A stretch of DNA of 64,000 nucleotides from an uncultured Dehalococcoidia bacterium (GCA_958296385.1 OY282494.1:2331537-2395536), one strand, 5' to 3'; counted from the stretch's first letter, positions 51,132 through 60,320 are shown. Numbers and translations are program-made. The notes: a model not told the origin generated them from the sequence alone.

Positions 51132-51980
51132 ATGGTCCAACCCCTTCGCTTGACCCCGGAGCAGGTCAAACGCTACAGCCGCCACATCATTATGCAGGAC
51201 GTGGGCAGCGCCGGGCAGCGCAAGATGATGGAGGCCAGCGCCCTGATTATCGGCGCCGGCGGCCTCGGTTCCCCCTCGGCCGTGTACCTTTCCCTCGCCG
51301 GCGTCGGCAAGCTCGGCATCGTTGACTTTGACGTGGTGGAGCTGTCCAACCTGCAACGCCAGATTCTGCATCACACCCCCGACGTCGGGCGGCCCAAGGT
51401 GCAGTCGGCCAAAGACAACATCCTGTCTTACAACCCGGACATTGACGTGGTGCTGCACGAAGCCTGGCTGACGTCGGAGAACGCTTTTGACATCATCAGC
51501 CAGTACGACATCGTGATTAACGGCGCCGACAACTTTGCCACGCGCTACCTGGTCAACGACGCCTGCTATCTGCTGAACAAGCCTTTGATTGACGGCAGCA
51601 TCCTCATCTTTGACGGGCAGGCTACCGTGTTCCTGCCGGGCCAGGGCTGCTACCGCTGCCTGTTCCCGGCGCCGCCCCCGCCGGGCATGGTGCCCAACTG
51701 CGCCGAGGCCGGCGTGCTGGGCGCCCTCACCGGGCTGGTTGGTTCCATCCAGGCTACCGAGGCGCTGAAACACATCCTCGGCATCGGCGAAAGCCTGTCC
51801 TCCCGCCTGCTGGTGATTGACGCGCTGAGTATGCAGTTCCGCGAGGTGCGCCTGCGCCGCAACCCCAACTGCCCGCTGTGCGGCGACAATCCCACCGTTA
51901 CCGAACTCATCGACTACGAGGTTTTCTGCGGCGTTGCCGAAATCCCCGAACCCGTCGCTGTCGGCGCCGGCGCCATCTAG
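51132..51980 (+). CDS. moeB: MoeB/ThiF-type adenylyltransferase
   Basis: An E1-like enzyme that adenylates the C-terminus of small sulfur carriers. The nucleotide motif is IIGAGGLGSPSAVYLSLAGVG, with DFDVVELSNLQRQ; KPLIDGSILIFDGQATVF follows, and zinc is held by CYRCLF and CPLCG. Length is 282 residues, with no rhodanese domain. ATG 51132 with GGGAGG eight bases upstream is preferred over a longer reading. The neighbour cysM, 48 bases on, suggests thiocarboxylate-dependent cysteine synthesis; no sulfur carrier gene is adjacent. Confidence 0.9.
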   Translation: MVQPLRLTPEQVKRYSRHIIMQDVGSAGQRKMMEASALIIGAGGLGSPSAVYLSLAGVGKLGIVDFDVVELSNLQRQILHHTPDVGRPKVQSAKDNILSYNPDIDVVLHEAWLTSENAFDIISQYDIVINGADNFATRYLVNDACYLLNKPLIDGSILIFDGQATVFLPGQGCYRCLFPAPPPPGMVPNCAEAGVLGALTGLVGSIQATEALKHILGIGESLSSRLLVIDALSMQFREVRLRRNPNCPLCGDNPTVTELIDYEVFCGVAEIPEPVAVGAGAI

Positions 51981-52028
51981 CCGCCGGTCCGTCCCATCCG
52001 CAGACATCATCCCGCAGGAAATCCGCCC

Positions 52029-52979
52029 ATGCCCGCCCCGGCAACATACAAGGGAATCCTGGCCACCATCGGCAACACGCCCCTGGTGGAGCTGCAAAAC
52101 CTGTCGCCCAACCCCAACGTCCGCATCTACGCCAAGCTGGAGGGGCAGAACCCCACCGGCAGCGTCAAAGACCGCATCGGCCTCAAGATGATTGAACTCG
52201 CTGAGGCCGACGGCGAGATTACTCCCAACCGCACTATTCTGGAGCCAACCTCCGGCAACACCGGCATCTCGCTGGCGATGATTGGCCGCATCAAGGGCTA
52301 CAAGGTCAAAGTCGTTATGCCGGAGAACGTTTCGGCGGAGCGCACGCAGCTGCTGGAGGCTTACGGCGCGGAGATTGTCTATTCCGATGGCACCCTCGGC
52401 ACCAACGGCAGCGTCGTCGTCGCGCAGGAAATGGCCGCCCAAAACCCCCACGACTACCTGATGCTGTACCAGTACGGCAACGACGGCAACCCCGCCGCCC
52501 ACTACGAGGGCACCGGGCAGGAGATTGTGGACGCCCTGCCCGACGTGGACGTTTTTGTGGCCGGGCTGGGCACCGGCGGCACGCTGATGGGCAACGCCCG
52601 CCGCCTCAAGGAACACCGCAGCGACATCCGCATCATCGCCGTAGCCCCGGAGCCGGACGATTTCATCTCCGGATTGCGCCGCCTTGAGGACGGTTTCATA
52701 CCGCCCATTCTGGACATCAACCTGCTGGACAACCGCCTGCTGGTCAACAGCTTTGATTCCTTTTATATGACTAAGGAACTGATGGACAAAGAGGGCATAT
52801 TCGCCGGCATATCCTCCGGTTCGGTAATCGCCGGCGCCGTCAAGCAGGCCGAGCGGATGGAGGGCGGCAACGTAGTGTGCCTGCTGGCCGACGGCGGCTG
52901 GAAATACCTGAGCAGCCAGCTGTGGACGAAAGACTACGAAACGCTGGCCCGCGAGGCCCAGGGCAAAATCTGGTGGTAG
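52029..52979 (+). CDS. cysM: Cysteine synthase (CysK/CysM type)
   Basis: A fold-type II PLP enzyme: IGNTPLVELQNL, the PLP lysine K47 in NPTGSVKDRIG, EPTSGNTGISLAMIGR and GTGGTLMGNARRLKEH. The 316-residue length and the C-terminal ...GKIWW resemble the CysM branch that accepts thiocarboxylated CysO in actinobacteria, in keeping with the MoeB neighbour. It could equally use sulfide. A perfect 16-bp duplication begins at its stop codon. Confidence 0.9.
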   Translation: MPAPATYKGILATIGNTPLVELQNLSPNPNVRIYAKLEGQNPTGSVKDRIGLKMIELAEADGEITPNRTILEPTSGNTGISLAMIGRIKGYKVKVVMPENVSAERTQLLEAYGAEIVYSDGTLGTNGSVVVAQEMAAQNPHDYLMLYQYGNDGNPAAHYEGTGQEIVDALPDVDVFVAGLGTGGTLMGNARRLKEHRSDIRIIAVAPEPDDFISGLRRLEDGFIPPILDINLLDNRLLVNSFDSFYMTKELMDKEGIFAGISSGSVIAGAVKQAERMEGGNVVCLLADGGWKYLSSQLWTKDYETLAREAQGKIWW

Positions 52980-53011
52980 CCGGCTGGCCCTGACCCCGGC
53001 TGGCCCTGACC
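52980..53011. repeat. 16-bp perfect tandem duplication after cysM
   Basis: CCGGCTGGCCCTGACC occurs at 52980-52995 and again at 52996-53011, beginning immediately after the cysM stop codon. Confidence 0.9.
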
Positions 53012-53066
53012 GGAGATTTTACCCCCGCAATCTCGCATTTTGCGCCGGGCCCAGCATCAAACAGTA

Positions 53067-53193
53067 TTGCCCCGCCGCCGCCGGCGGTGCTATACTGTCG
53101 GCGCACAAACGCCCGGCTGGGGTGCGGCTTGCCCGCCCGCAGCGAGAGGTCTATCGGTTCAGCAAGCGGGGCGTCAACCCGCTTTCTTGCTGT
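53067..53193 (+). promoter_or_regulatory. Promoter and hairpin leader of the nusA operon
   Basis: TTGCCC (53067-53072), 18-base spacer and TATACT (53091-53096) form a promoter. In the leader, CAGCAAGCGGG (near 53160) pairs with CCCGCTTTCTTGCTG ending near 53193, with a small bulge. Such structures precede rimP-nusA operons in several phyla; rimP itself is missing here. The leader is about 145 bases. Confidence 0.6.
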
Positions 53194-53246
53194 TTGACGC
53201 ACGGGTAGAACGCAATCCGGTACAGCTCAGCCAGCGGAGGACGACG

Positions 53247-55067
53247 ATGAAAAGCGATTTCATGATGGCCTTGAATCAGCTGTCCGCCGAACGCGGCCTG
53301 GCCAAAGACCAGGTGCTCAGCGCCATCGAGGTCGCCCTGGCCTCCGCTTTCCGCCGCGATGACCCGGCCGGCGGCCAAAACCTGTCCGTCAAACTGAACC
53401 CCAACACCGGCGACATCAGCATCTTTGCCCTCCGCACCGTCGTTGACGAAGTGGAGTTCCCGGAAACCGAAATCAGCCTGGACGAAGCCCAGATTACCCG
53501 CCCCAACATCCAGGTGGGCGACGAAATTGCCGAGTCCGAGGAAGTTCCCCACGACGCCAGCCGCATCGCCGCCCAAACCGCCCGCCAGGTTATTATGCAC
53601 CGCCTGCGCGAGGCCGAACGCGAAAAGATTTTTGAGGAATACTCGGCCTACCAGGGCGAGCTAATCAGCGGCAACATTGAGGGCATCGAGAAAGGCCCCA
53701 CCGTTTTAGTCAACCTGAACCCGCACCAGGCCCAGAATCAGAACCGGGCCCGGGGCATCATGCGCCTGGATAACCAGGTGGGCAACGAACGCTACCGCAA
53801 GGGGCAAAATCTGAAAGTCCTGCTGGTTGAAGTCCAGCAGACGCCCCGCGGCCCGGAAGTGGTGGTCAGCCGCTCCCACCGCGATTTGCTGCGCCGGCTG
53901 ATGGAGGCCGAAGTGCCGGAAATCGGCAACGGCACCGTTGAAATACGCGCCATCGCCCGCGACCCCGGCATCCGCAGCAAGGTTGCCGTCGCCTCGCATC
54001 AGGACGGCGTTGACCCCGTCGGTTCCTGCATCGGCTTGCGCGGCAACCGCATCCAAAGCATCGTCAACGAACTCCAGGGCGAGAAAATTGACGTCATTGA
54101 ATGGGACTCCAACCCCCGCGTGCTCATCGGCCGCGCCCTCAGCCCCGCCGACGTGGGCGCCGTTGAGCTGGACGAGAACGAGAACACCGCCTACGTGGTA
54201 GTGCCGGAGAGCCAGATGTCGCTGGCCATCGGGCGCGACGGCCAGAACGCCCGCCTTGCCGCCCGGCTGTCCGGCTGGCGGCTGGACATCAAGAACGTTG
54301 AGCAGTGGAACGCCCTGCGCGAGGCCCGCGCCGCCGAAGCCGCCCGCGTTGCCGCCGAGCAGGCCGCCGCCATCGCCGCCCAGCAAGCCGCCGCCGCTGC
54401 CCTGGCCGCCGCCGCCGTTGCCGATGGCGCCGTTGCCGGCGTTGCCGGCGATGCCGCCGCTGCTGCCGCCGAGGTAATGCCCATCGCCGCCGCTGCCGAA
54501 GCCGCCATCGCCGATACCGGCCTGGGCATTGAAACATCCGAAACCGCCGCCGCCAGCGCCGCCGACGCTACCCCGGCCGACGCGGACACCCCGGCCGACG
54601 CCGCCGCAGACGTGGCCGCCGCCCCCGAAACCGCCGCCGCGCCGGACGTATCCGTCGCGCCGGAGCCGATAGTTGAAGCCGACGCCATTGACGAGGACGC
54701 CTTGTTGGAAGCCCTGATTGCCGAAGAAGAAGCCGTAGCCGCCGCCACCCCGGAACCGGCCGCCGCCGGCGCCGGCCTGAGCGTGGACGCGCTGGATTCG
54801 TTCACGCTGGATGACGTCATTGAGGACGTGGCAGAATTAGACGACGCCGCCGAGGAAGAGTACGAAGCGGAAGAGGAAGACGTGGGGGACGTGGGGGACT
54901 TGCTGGCCGGGCTGCCCAACCTGGCGCCCGACGCCGGCAAGATCCGGTTCGCCGAGGATATTGTCGGTGAGTTCCGCGGCGGCGAGGGCCGCCGGCGCCG
55001 GGGCGGTGGCAACCGTCGCGGCGGCAACGTCCCCGGCGCACGCGGCCCCGGCGCACGCCGCCGCTAA
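53247..55067 (+). CDS. nusA: Transcription termination/antitermination protein NusA with long tail
   Basis: NusA modulates pausing, termination and antitermination. The N-terminal RNA polymerase-binding domain (1-125, [19 protein letters not shown]), S1 domain (about 130-200), and KH1/KH2 (about 225-345; [10 protein letters not shown] and [14 protein letters not shown]) are complete. A further 260 residues follow: first Ala-rich, then acidic (Ala/Asp/Glu), ending in an Arg/Gly-rich stretch ([12 protein letters not shown]). ATG 53247 follows GGAGG by six bases. ylxR overlaps its 3' end; rimP is absent upstream. Confidence 0.96.
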   Translation: MKSDFMMALNQLSAERGLAKDQVLSAIEVALASAFRRDDPAGGQNLSVKLNPNTGDISIFALRTVVDEVEFPETEISLDEAQITRPNIQVGDEIAESEEVPHDASRIAAQTARQVIMHRLREAEREKIFEEYSAYQGELISGNIEGIEKGPTVLVNLNPHQAQNQNRARGIMRLDNQVGNERYRKGQNLKVLLVEVQQTPRGPEVVVSRSHRDLLRRLMEAEVPEIGNGTVEIRAIARDPGIRSKVAVASHQDGVDPVGSCIGLRGNRIQSIVNELQGEKIDVIEWDSNPRVLIGRALSPADVGAVELDENENTAYVVVPESQMSLAIGRDGQNARLAARLSGWRLDIKNVEQWNALREARAAEAARVAAEQAAAIAAQQAAAAALAAAAVADGAVAGVAGDAAAAAAEVMPIAAAAEAAIADTGLGIETSETAAASAADATPADADTPADAAADVAAAPETAAAPDVSVAPEPIVEADAIDEDALLEALIAEEEAVAAATPEPAAAGAGLSVDALDSFTLDDVIEDVAELDDAAEEEYEAEEEDVGDVGDLLAGLPNLAPDAGKIRFAEDIVGEFRGGEGRRRRGGGNRRGGNVPGARGPGARRR

Positions 55068-55404
55068 GCGGGTTACCGTTATTCCCAAATCGCGACACAT
55101 CCCCGAACGGAGCTGCGTCGCCTGTGGCCGCAAAGCTGCCAAAGGCGAGTTGCTCCGGGTTGTCTGCACCCCGGCCGGCGCCGTTGCCATCGACCGGACC
55201 GGACGGCAAAACGGGCGGGGCGCCTATCTCTGCCGGCAGGCCGGCTGCTGGGAGAAAGCCCTCACCCGCCGCTCCCTGGAACGCACCCTGCGCCGCCCCG
55301 TCTCCGATGCCGACGTCAATCTGCTGAAACAAAATCTGATTGAAACTTTCGCATCCGCCGCCGCCAACCGCACGCCCGGCGGCCCCGGCCCGGATACGGC
55401 CTAA
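54967..55404 (+). CDS. ylxR: YlxR family RNA-binding protein (DUF448)
   Basis: The C-terminal 100 residues are YlxR: IPERSCVACGRKAAKGELLR, then NGRGAYLCRQAGCWEKA. YlxR binds RNA and is linked with RNase P and control of gene expression in Bacillus. There is no start codon between the nusA stop and the YlxR core, so translation must begin inside nusA, in another frame. GTG 54967 with GAGGA (54954-54958) eight bases upstream fits best; GTG 55006 is an alternative. The first 40 residues are Ala-rich. Confidence 0.85.
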   Translation: MSSAAARAAGAGAVATVAAATSPAHAAPAHAAAKRVTVIPKSRHIPERSCVACGRKAAKGELLRVVCTPAGAVAIDRTGRQNGRGAYLCRQAGCWEKALTRRSLERTLRRPVSDADVNLLKQNLIETFASAAANRTPGGPGPDTA

Positions 55405-55451
55405 TCCATGCGATTGCCTAATCCCTGCGACTATCTAATCCATGCGGCGGC
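55401..55451. repeat. 17-bp tandem triplication at the end of ylxR
   Basis: Units starting CTAATCC at 55401-55417, 55418-55434 and 55435-55451; the first contains the ylxR stop codon (TAA at 55402-55404). The array fills part of the gap before infB. Confidence 0.9.
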
Positions 55452-55507
55452 AGCGGCCCGGCGGGCGCGGCTCGGCCGGCCGTTGCGCCGACAAGGAGAT
55501 GTTGAAC

Positions 55508-57319
55508 ATGACTACTGAACAGCGCACTGCGGGAACCAGGCGCGCCCGGCGCGGCGAACCCCGCCGCAACCCCAACCGGGTGCTTACCCTCCCCGAAACC
55601 CTTACCGTCAAGGAACTGGCCCAGCTCCTGGACCAATCCGACGTGGACGTCATCAAGCAGCTCATGCGCCACGGCATAATGGTGTCCGTCAACCAGGTTG
55701 TTGACCATCAGGTTGCCGCCGTCGCCGCCGCCGCTTACGGCACCCGCACCCGCCTGGCCGAGCCGGCCGAGGACACCGCCGCCATCACTGCGTCGGTGGG
55801 CCGGGAGCGGGACGAACTGCTCCGGCCCCGGCCCCCGGTCGTCACCATCCTGGGCCACGTTGACCACGGCAAGACCAGCCTGCTGGACTACATCCGCAAC
55901 ACCTCGGTGGTGGACAAGGAGGCCGGCGGCATCACCCAGCACATCGGCGCCTACCAGGTGGAGCGCGACGGGCAGCCGATTACCTTTCTGGACACGCCCG
56001 GCCACGCCGCCTTTACCGCCATCCGCTCCCGGGGCGCCCGCGTAACCGACATCGCCGTGCTGGTGGTGGCCGCCGACGACGGCATTATGCCCCAAACCGA
56101 CGAGGCCATCTCCCACGCGCAAGCCGCCGAAGTTCCCATCGTTGTTGCCATCAACAAGATGGACTTGCCCGGCGCCCAGCCCGAAGTCGTCAAGCGCCAG
56201 CTCAGCGAGCGCAACCTGCTGGTGGAGGATTGGGGCGGCGAGGTCATCGCCGTGCCGCTGTCGGCGCAAACCGGCGACGGCGTGGATGACCTGCTGGAAA
56301 ACCTGTCCGTGCTGGCCGAGATTATGGAACTCAAGGCCAACCCCGACCGGGAGGCCGCCGGCGTAATCGTCGAGGCAACCCTGGACCGCCGGCGCGGCCC
56401 GACGGCAACCGTCCTGGTGCAGGCCGGCACGCTCCACGTGGGCGACCACATCGTAGCCGGCGCCGCCTCCGGCCGGGTGCGCGCCATCCACGACGAGAAC
56501 GGCGCTCCGCTGGACGCCATCAGGCCCGGTTCCCCCGGCGTTATCACCGGACTTAACACCACCCCGGAGGCCGGCGACATTCTGCAAGTGATGCGCGATG
56601 ACCGGGCCGCCCGCCAGGTCGCCAACCGGCACGGCCAGCGCGCCGCCACCGGCAACCTGGACACCGTGCTGACCCTGGACAGCGTGGTCAAGCAAATTGA
56701 CGCCGGCGACATCAAAGAGCTGGTGCTGGTGCTCAAAGCCGACGTCCAGGGCAGCGTTGAGGCCGTCGTCCACTCGCTGGAAAAACTGTCCGAGGGGGGC
56801 GACGTCAAGGCCCGCGTCATCCACGCCGGCTCCGGCTCCGTCAGCGATTCCGACATCCAGCTGGCCGCCGCCTCGGGGGGTATCGTCATTGCGTTCAACG
56901 TCGGTTTTGAGATTGGCGCCGAGCGCACCGCCGAGCGATTGGGCGTGCAAGTCCGCAACTATCAGATTATCTACCGTCTGCTGGAGGACATCGAGCAGGC
57001 GTTGCAGGGGATGCTCGAGCCGGAGTTCCACGAAGTCGTCGTCGGGCGCGCCGAAGTGCGCGAAATCTTTGACGGCCGGCGCGGCGTCCGCATCGCCGGC
57101 TGCCGCATCCTGGATGGCCGCATCGTCCGCCAGGGTTCGGTGCGCGTGATGCGCGCTGACCAGATGATGACCGAAACCGGCATCGGCAGCCTGCGCCATT
57201 TCCGCGATGAGGTCAACCAGGCCACCGCCGGCACCGAGTGCGGCATCGTCCTGGAGGGTTTCAACGACTACGCGGAGGGCGATGTCATCGTGGCCTACCG
57301 CATGGAGCGCGTGAACTGA
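55508..57319 (+). CDS. infB: Translation initiation factor IF-2
   Basis: A GTPase placing initiator tRNA. An IF2N-type domain (about 30-80: [18 protein letters not shown]) is followed by the G domain: [14 protein letters not shown] (G1), [13 protein letters not shown] (G3), NKMD (G4) and SAQ (G5), then domains II-IV to RMERVN. The protein is short (603 residues) because the long linker between the N-terminal and G domains of other IF-2s is absent. ATG 55508 has AAGGAG nine bases upstream. rbfA starts two bases after the stop. Confidence 0.97.
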   Translation: MTTEQRTAGTRRARRGEPRRNPNRVLTLPETLTVKELAQLLDQSDVDVIKQLMRHGIMVSVNQVVDHQVAAVAAAAYGTRTRLAEPAEDTAAITASVGRERDELLRPRPPVVTILGHVDHGKTSLLDYIRNTSVVDKEAGGITQHIGAYQVERDGQPITFLDTPGHAAFTAIRSRGARVTDIAVLVVAADDGIMPQTDEAISHAQAAEVPIVVAINKMDLPGAQPEVVKRQLSERNLLVEDWGGEVIAVPLSAQTGDGVDDLLENLSVLAEIMELKANPDREAAGVIVEATLDRRRGPTATVLVQAGTLHVGDHIVAGAASGRVRAIHDENGAPLDAIRPGSPGVITGLNTTPEAGDILQVMRDDRAARQVANRHGQRAATGNLDTVLTLDSVVKQIDAGDIKELVLVLKADVQGSVEAVVHSLEKLSEGGDVKARVIHAGSGSVSDSDIQLAAASGGIVIAFNVGFEIGAERTAERLGVQVRNYQIIYRLLEDIEQALQGMLEPEFHEVVVGRAEVREIFDGRRGVRIAGCRILDGRIVRQGSVRVMRADQMMTETGIGSLRHFRDEVNQATAGTECGIVLEGFNDYAEGDVIVAYRMERVN

Positions 57320-57321
57320 CA

Positions 57322-57756
57322 ATGAGCGACCGCCGCCGGGTTGAACGAGTCAACGGGCTGCTGCGCCAGGAAATCTCCGCCCTGGTCGCATCGCAGCTCA
57401 ACGACCCCCGGCTGCGCGGCGTCATCACCATCACCCGCGTCAGCACCGCGTCCGACCTGCGCAACGCCCGCGTGTACGTCAGCATAATGGGCAGCGACCA
57501 GCTGCGGAAAGAGGCCCTGGAAGGCATCCGCTCCTCCGCATCCTACCTGCGCCGCGAGCTGCGCGACCGCATATCCCTGCGCTACGTGCCGTTCCTGAAA
57601 TTCGAACTTGACGACGCCATGCTGGAAGCCGACCGCCTAATGCGAATCATCGACGACCTGCACCCCGCCGAACCCGGCCCGGAGAACGCCAACGCCGACA
57701 GCGCAAACCGGGCCGACGGCGCAAATCAGCCGGTCAATCCGGCGCCGCGGACGTGA
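57322..57756 (+). CDS. rbfA: Ribosome-binding factor A
   Basis: A KH-like 30S maturation factor: DRRRVERVNGLLRQEISALV, DPRLRGVITITRVSTASDLR, VYVSIMG and LRRELRDRISLRYVPFLKFE. 144 residues, with a variable tail after about residue 115 containing an 18-bp duplication (57694-57729) coding ADSANR/ADGANQ. It begins two bases after infB. Confidence 0.95.
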   Translation: MSDRRRVERVNGLLRQEISALVASQLNDPRLRGVITITRVSTASDLRNARVYVSIMGSDQLRKEALEGIRSSASYLRRELRDRISLRYVPFLKFELDDAMLEADRLMRIIDDLHPAEPGPENANADSANRADGANQPVNPAPRT

Positions 57757-58733
57757 CGCCGATGCCCGGCAGCAGCCCCGCAGCGGCGGCGGTCAACGGG
57801 TTCCTCAACTTCTACAAGCCGGTGGGCATCACCTCCATGGGCGCCCTGCGCCGCGTCAAGCGCATCACCGGCCAGCGCAAAAAAGTCGGCCACGCCGGCA
57901 CCATGGACCCCCTCGCCGAGGGCGTGCTGCCCGTCTGCTTTGGCCAGGCCACCCGCCTGATGGAGCAGGTCGTCTCCGGACGCAAACAATACAAAATGAC
58001 CGTCCGCCTCGGCGCCGCCAGCGCAACCTACGACGCCGAGGGCGAAATCACCCCCGTAGCCAACCCCGCCGGCATCGCCATCGCCAACATCCAAAGTGCC
58101 CTGGAACCGTTCCTCGGCGAGATTGACCAACTCCCCCCAATGTACAGCGCCCTCAAAGTAGATGGGCAGCGCCTCTACGACTTGGCCCGAGCCGGCAAGG
58201 AAATTGAACGCCGCCCCCGTCCCGTAACCATCCACGCCATCAGCATTGACGCGCTGGACTTGCCCGATGTGCAGCTCACGGTAGATTGCGGCAAGGGCAC
58301 CTATATGCGCTCGCTGGCCCACGATTTGGGCCAATCCCTGGGCTGCGGCGGCTACGTAACCGCCCTGGCCCGAACCTACTGCGGCGGTTTCCAAGCCACC
58401 GACAGCATAACCCTGGACGCCCTCGAGGACGCCGCCGACCGTTGGCAGGAACTAATCCACCCGGTGGACTGGGCCTTGCGCGCGGTGCCGGCGTTAGCCC
58501 TGACCCCCGCCGCCGCCCAGGGCGTGCGCAACGGACAAAGCTTCGCTGCCACTGATACGGATGCCCATAATATCGCTGCCAATAGTATCGCCGCCGGCGA
58601 GCAGCGCCGGGCTTACGACCCGGATGGCGCGTTCCTGGCGTTGGTTCAGTTTGACCCCGGCCCGCGCGCCTGGCAGCCCATCCGCGTATTCCGCAGCGCT
58701 GGCCCATCGCCCTACGCGCCCCCGCCCGCGTAA
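57753..58733 (+). CDS. truB: tRNA pseudouridine(55) synthase
   Basis: FLNFYKPVGITSMGALRRVK, the catalytic Asp in HAGTMDPLAEGVLPVCFG, QLPPMYSALKVDGQRLYDLA and CGKGTYMRSLAHDLGQ are TruB hallmarks. The GTG at 57753 overlaps the rbfA stop (GTGA); ATG 57762 is an alternative that removes three residues. 326 residues. The C-terminus contains a 15-bp in-frame duplication (58566-58595, encoding NIAA/NSIAA). Confidence 0.95.
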   Translation: MTPMPGSSPAAAAVNGFLNFYKPVGITSMGALRRVKRITGQRKKVGHAGTMDPLAEGVLPVCFGQATRLMEQVVSGRKQYKMTVRLGAASATYDAEGEITPVANPAGIAIANIQSALEPFLGEIDQLPPMYSALKVDGQRLYDLARAGKEIERRPRPVTIHAISIDALDLPDVQLTVDCGKGTYMRSLAHDLGQSLGCGGYVTALARTYCGGFQATDSITLDALEDAADRWQELIHPVDWALRAVPALALTPAAAQGVRNGQSFAATDTDAHNIAANSIAAGEQRRAYDPDGAFLALVQFDPGPRAWQPIRVFRSAGPSPYAPPPA

Positions 58734-58776
58734 GCGCGCCGACTCTGCCCTAACCGCCCAACGACGGGTGCCGCCG

Positions 58777-59088
58777 ATGTCCGACACTAGCCTCCATTGC
58801 CAGCGCTGCCGGCGCGGATTGGCCGGCCGGCAAAGCTACACCTTCCGCGCGCGGGGCGGCAGCGACGGCCTCCGCAAGTGCGCGCGGTGCGCCGTCCGGC
58901 ACTGGCCCATGCTCCGCCGCTCGCTGATTGCCAGCGCAGTAGTAGGCACGGCCCTGACCGCCCTGAACCAGGGCGACGTCATCCTGGCCGGCCAGTTAAC
59001 CGGCGCCCTGGCCTGGAAAATCCCCCTGACCTACTGCGTGCCGTTCCTCGTAGCAACCTACGGCGCCCTGTCCAACAACCGCAGCTAA
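58777..59088 (+). CDS. NrtS-like small transporter
   Basis: A 103-residue protein with an N-terminal Cys-rich segment (CQRCRRGLAG... CARCAVRHW), followed by two membrane helices: SLIASAVVGTALTALNQGDVIL and IPLTYCVPFLVATYGALS. The helical half strongly resembles NrtS, the small nitrate/nitrite transporter described in cyanobacteria. The cysteine pairs look like a zinc ribbon, an unusual addition. It follows truB by 43 bases. A second plausible role is a general small channel. Confidence 0.7.
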   Translation: MSDTSLHCQRCRRGLAGRQSYTFRARGGSDGLRKCARCAVRHWPMLRRSLIASAVVGTALTALNQGDVILAGQLTGALAWKIPLTYCVPFLVATYGALSNNRS

Positions 59089-59128
59089 CGCCGCCGCCGT
59101 CATTCTGAGCGCCTCCCGGAACCACCGC

Positions 59129-59773
59129 CTAGTACTGGCGGATAACCTCAACGACTTTCCCGCGCACTTCAACGTTTTTGGCGGCGGCGTAGATGGGTTC
59201 CATCGTGATGTTGGCGGGTTGCAGGCGTACCTGGGAGCCTTCCCGGTAGAACTTTTTGAGCGTGGCCTCTTCCTCTTCCCGCAGCCAGGCCACCACCATC
59301 TCGCCGTTGCGGGCGGTGCTGGTGGGCTTGATGACTACCACGTCGCCGTCGTCAATCAGCGCGTCAATCATTGACGTGCCTTTCACCGAAAGGGCAAACA
59401 GGGTGCCGTGCTGCTTTTTGAGGTCGGGGCGAACTTCCACCGTGTCCAGCCCGGCGGCGCCTTCGTAGGAGAACGCGGGTATCGGTTCGCCGGCGGCGAT
59501 GGTGCCTACGATTTGCACCCGCACCGCGCCGTTGATAACCGGCTGCCCCATTTCATCCAGCAGCTCAATCCCCCGCGCCACCTCGGAGCGACGCTTCAGA
59601 TAGCCGTCCCGCTCCATCAGCCGCAAGTTGTAGTCCACAACCGACGTGCTGCTGATGTCGCAGCCCCGCTGGATGTCCCGGACGGTGGGCGGAATACCGT
59701 TCTCATCCAGAAACTGCTGGATGAACTCCCGCATCAACTTCTGTCGTGGTCGCAATCCTTTTTGTGATGGCAT
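59129..59773 (-). CDS. lexA: LexA repressor
   Basis: An SOS repressor of 214 residues. A winged HTH domain (IPPTVRDIQRGCDISSTSVV) is followed by the self-cleavage site A94-G95 (GTIAAGEPIPA) and the Ser134/Lys173 dyad in VKGTSMIDALI and ATLKKFYRE. RecA filaments trigger cleavage. Its own promoter carries two inverted repeats with GAAC/GTTC half-sites, consistent with autoregulation. Gene order after truB and an NrtS-like gene, convergent, is not informative. Confidence 0.95.
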   Translation of the reverse strand: MPSQKGLRPRQKLMREFIQQFLDENGIPPTVRDIQRGCDISSTSVVDYNLRLMERDGYLKRRSEVARGIELLDEMGQPVINGAVRVQIVGTIAAGEPIPAFSYEGAAGLDTVEVRPDLKKQHGTLFALSVKGTSMIDALIDDGDVVVIKPTSTARNGEMVVAWLREEEEATLKKFYREGSQVRLQPANITMEPIYAAAKNVEVRGKVVEVIRQY

Positions 59774-59819
59774 CAGTCAAACCTCCGGCCTAATCTATTG
59801 CCCAACACCAACAAACCAA

Positions 59820-59862
59820 TGTTCGGCACGAACATACTAAACGATGTTCAAGGCTATGTCAA
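59820..59862 (-). promoter_or_regulatory. lexA promoter with operator palindromes
   Basis: On the minus strand: a perfect TTGACA (59862-59857), 17-base spacer and TAGTAT (59839-59834). Between and over them lies GAACAT-N8-ATGTTC (59830-59849), and directly downstream TGTTCG-TGC-CGAACA (59834-59820). Both repeats use GAAC/GTTC half-sites, but their spacing differs from GAAC-N4-GTTC of Bacillus. They are the obvious LexA-binding candidates. Confidence 0.8.
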
Positions 59863-59943
59863 CTACTAACGCACCCCAATCTGTCACTCCGTTTCAATCA
59901 GAATGACCGCCGCCGGACGGCCCGCATGGCCGGCCGCCGGGCG

Positions 59944-60198
59944 TCAGCGGGCTTCCAGCCGGTTCAGGGCGGCGGCCAGCCGGGCCTTGCGGCGCGATGC
60001 GTTGTTCTTGTGCAAAATGCCCTTGCGAACCGCAATGTCCAGCAGGCTCATCGCCTTGCGCACGGCTTCGGCGGACTCATCGTCCCCGGTCGCCAGCGCG
60101 CGCCGGGCCTGGACTATGCCGGTGCGGGTGGTGCGGCGGATGCTCATATTGCGCGCATAGCGTTTCACGGACTGGCGCGCGGCCTTCTGGGCAGGCAA
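59944..60198 (-). CDS. rpsT: 30S ribosomal protein S20
   Basis: An 84-residue helical protein of the 30S body: PAQKAARQSVKRYARN, a central helix, then KGILHKNNASRRKARLAAAL, the S20 signature. TTG 60198 follows AGGAG by eight bases and gives the usual length; a TTG at 60216 is in frame but lies on top of that site. It is another ribosomal gene with a TTG start. Confidence 0.93.
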   Translation of the reverse strand: MPAQKAARQSVKRYARNMSIRRTTRTGIVQARRALATGDDESAEAVRKAMSLLDIAVRKGILHKNNASRRKARLAAALNRLEAR

Positions 60199-60276
60199 AA
60201 GGGCAACTCCTCTCAATTCGGTAATCGGTTCAGTAATATGCAGGACAACATCCTACCAAATCCCGCCCCAAATGTC

Positions 60277-60307
60277 ATCCCGCGCGCCGCTAATCCCGCG
60301 CCCGCTA
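60277..60307. repeat. 16/15-bp tandem duplication upstream of rpsT
   Basis: ATCCCGCGCGCCGCTA (60277-60292) is followed by ATCCCGCGCCCGCTA (60293-60307), between the end of the membrane protein gene at 60321 and rpsT. Confidence 0.7.
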
Positions 60308-60320
60308 ATCATCAGGATGC

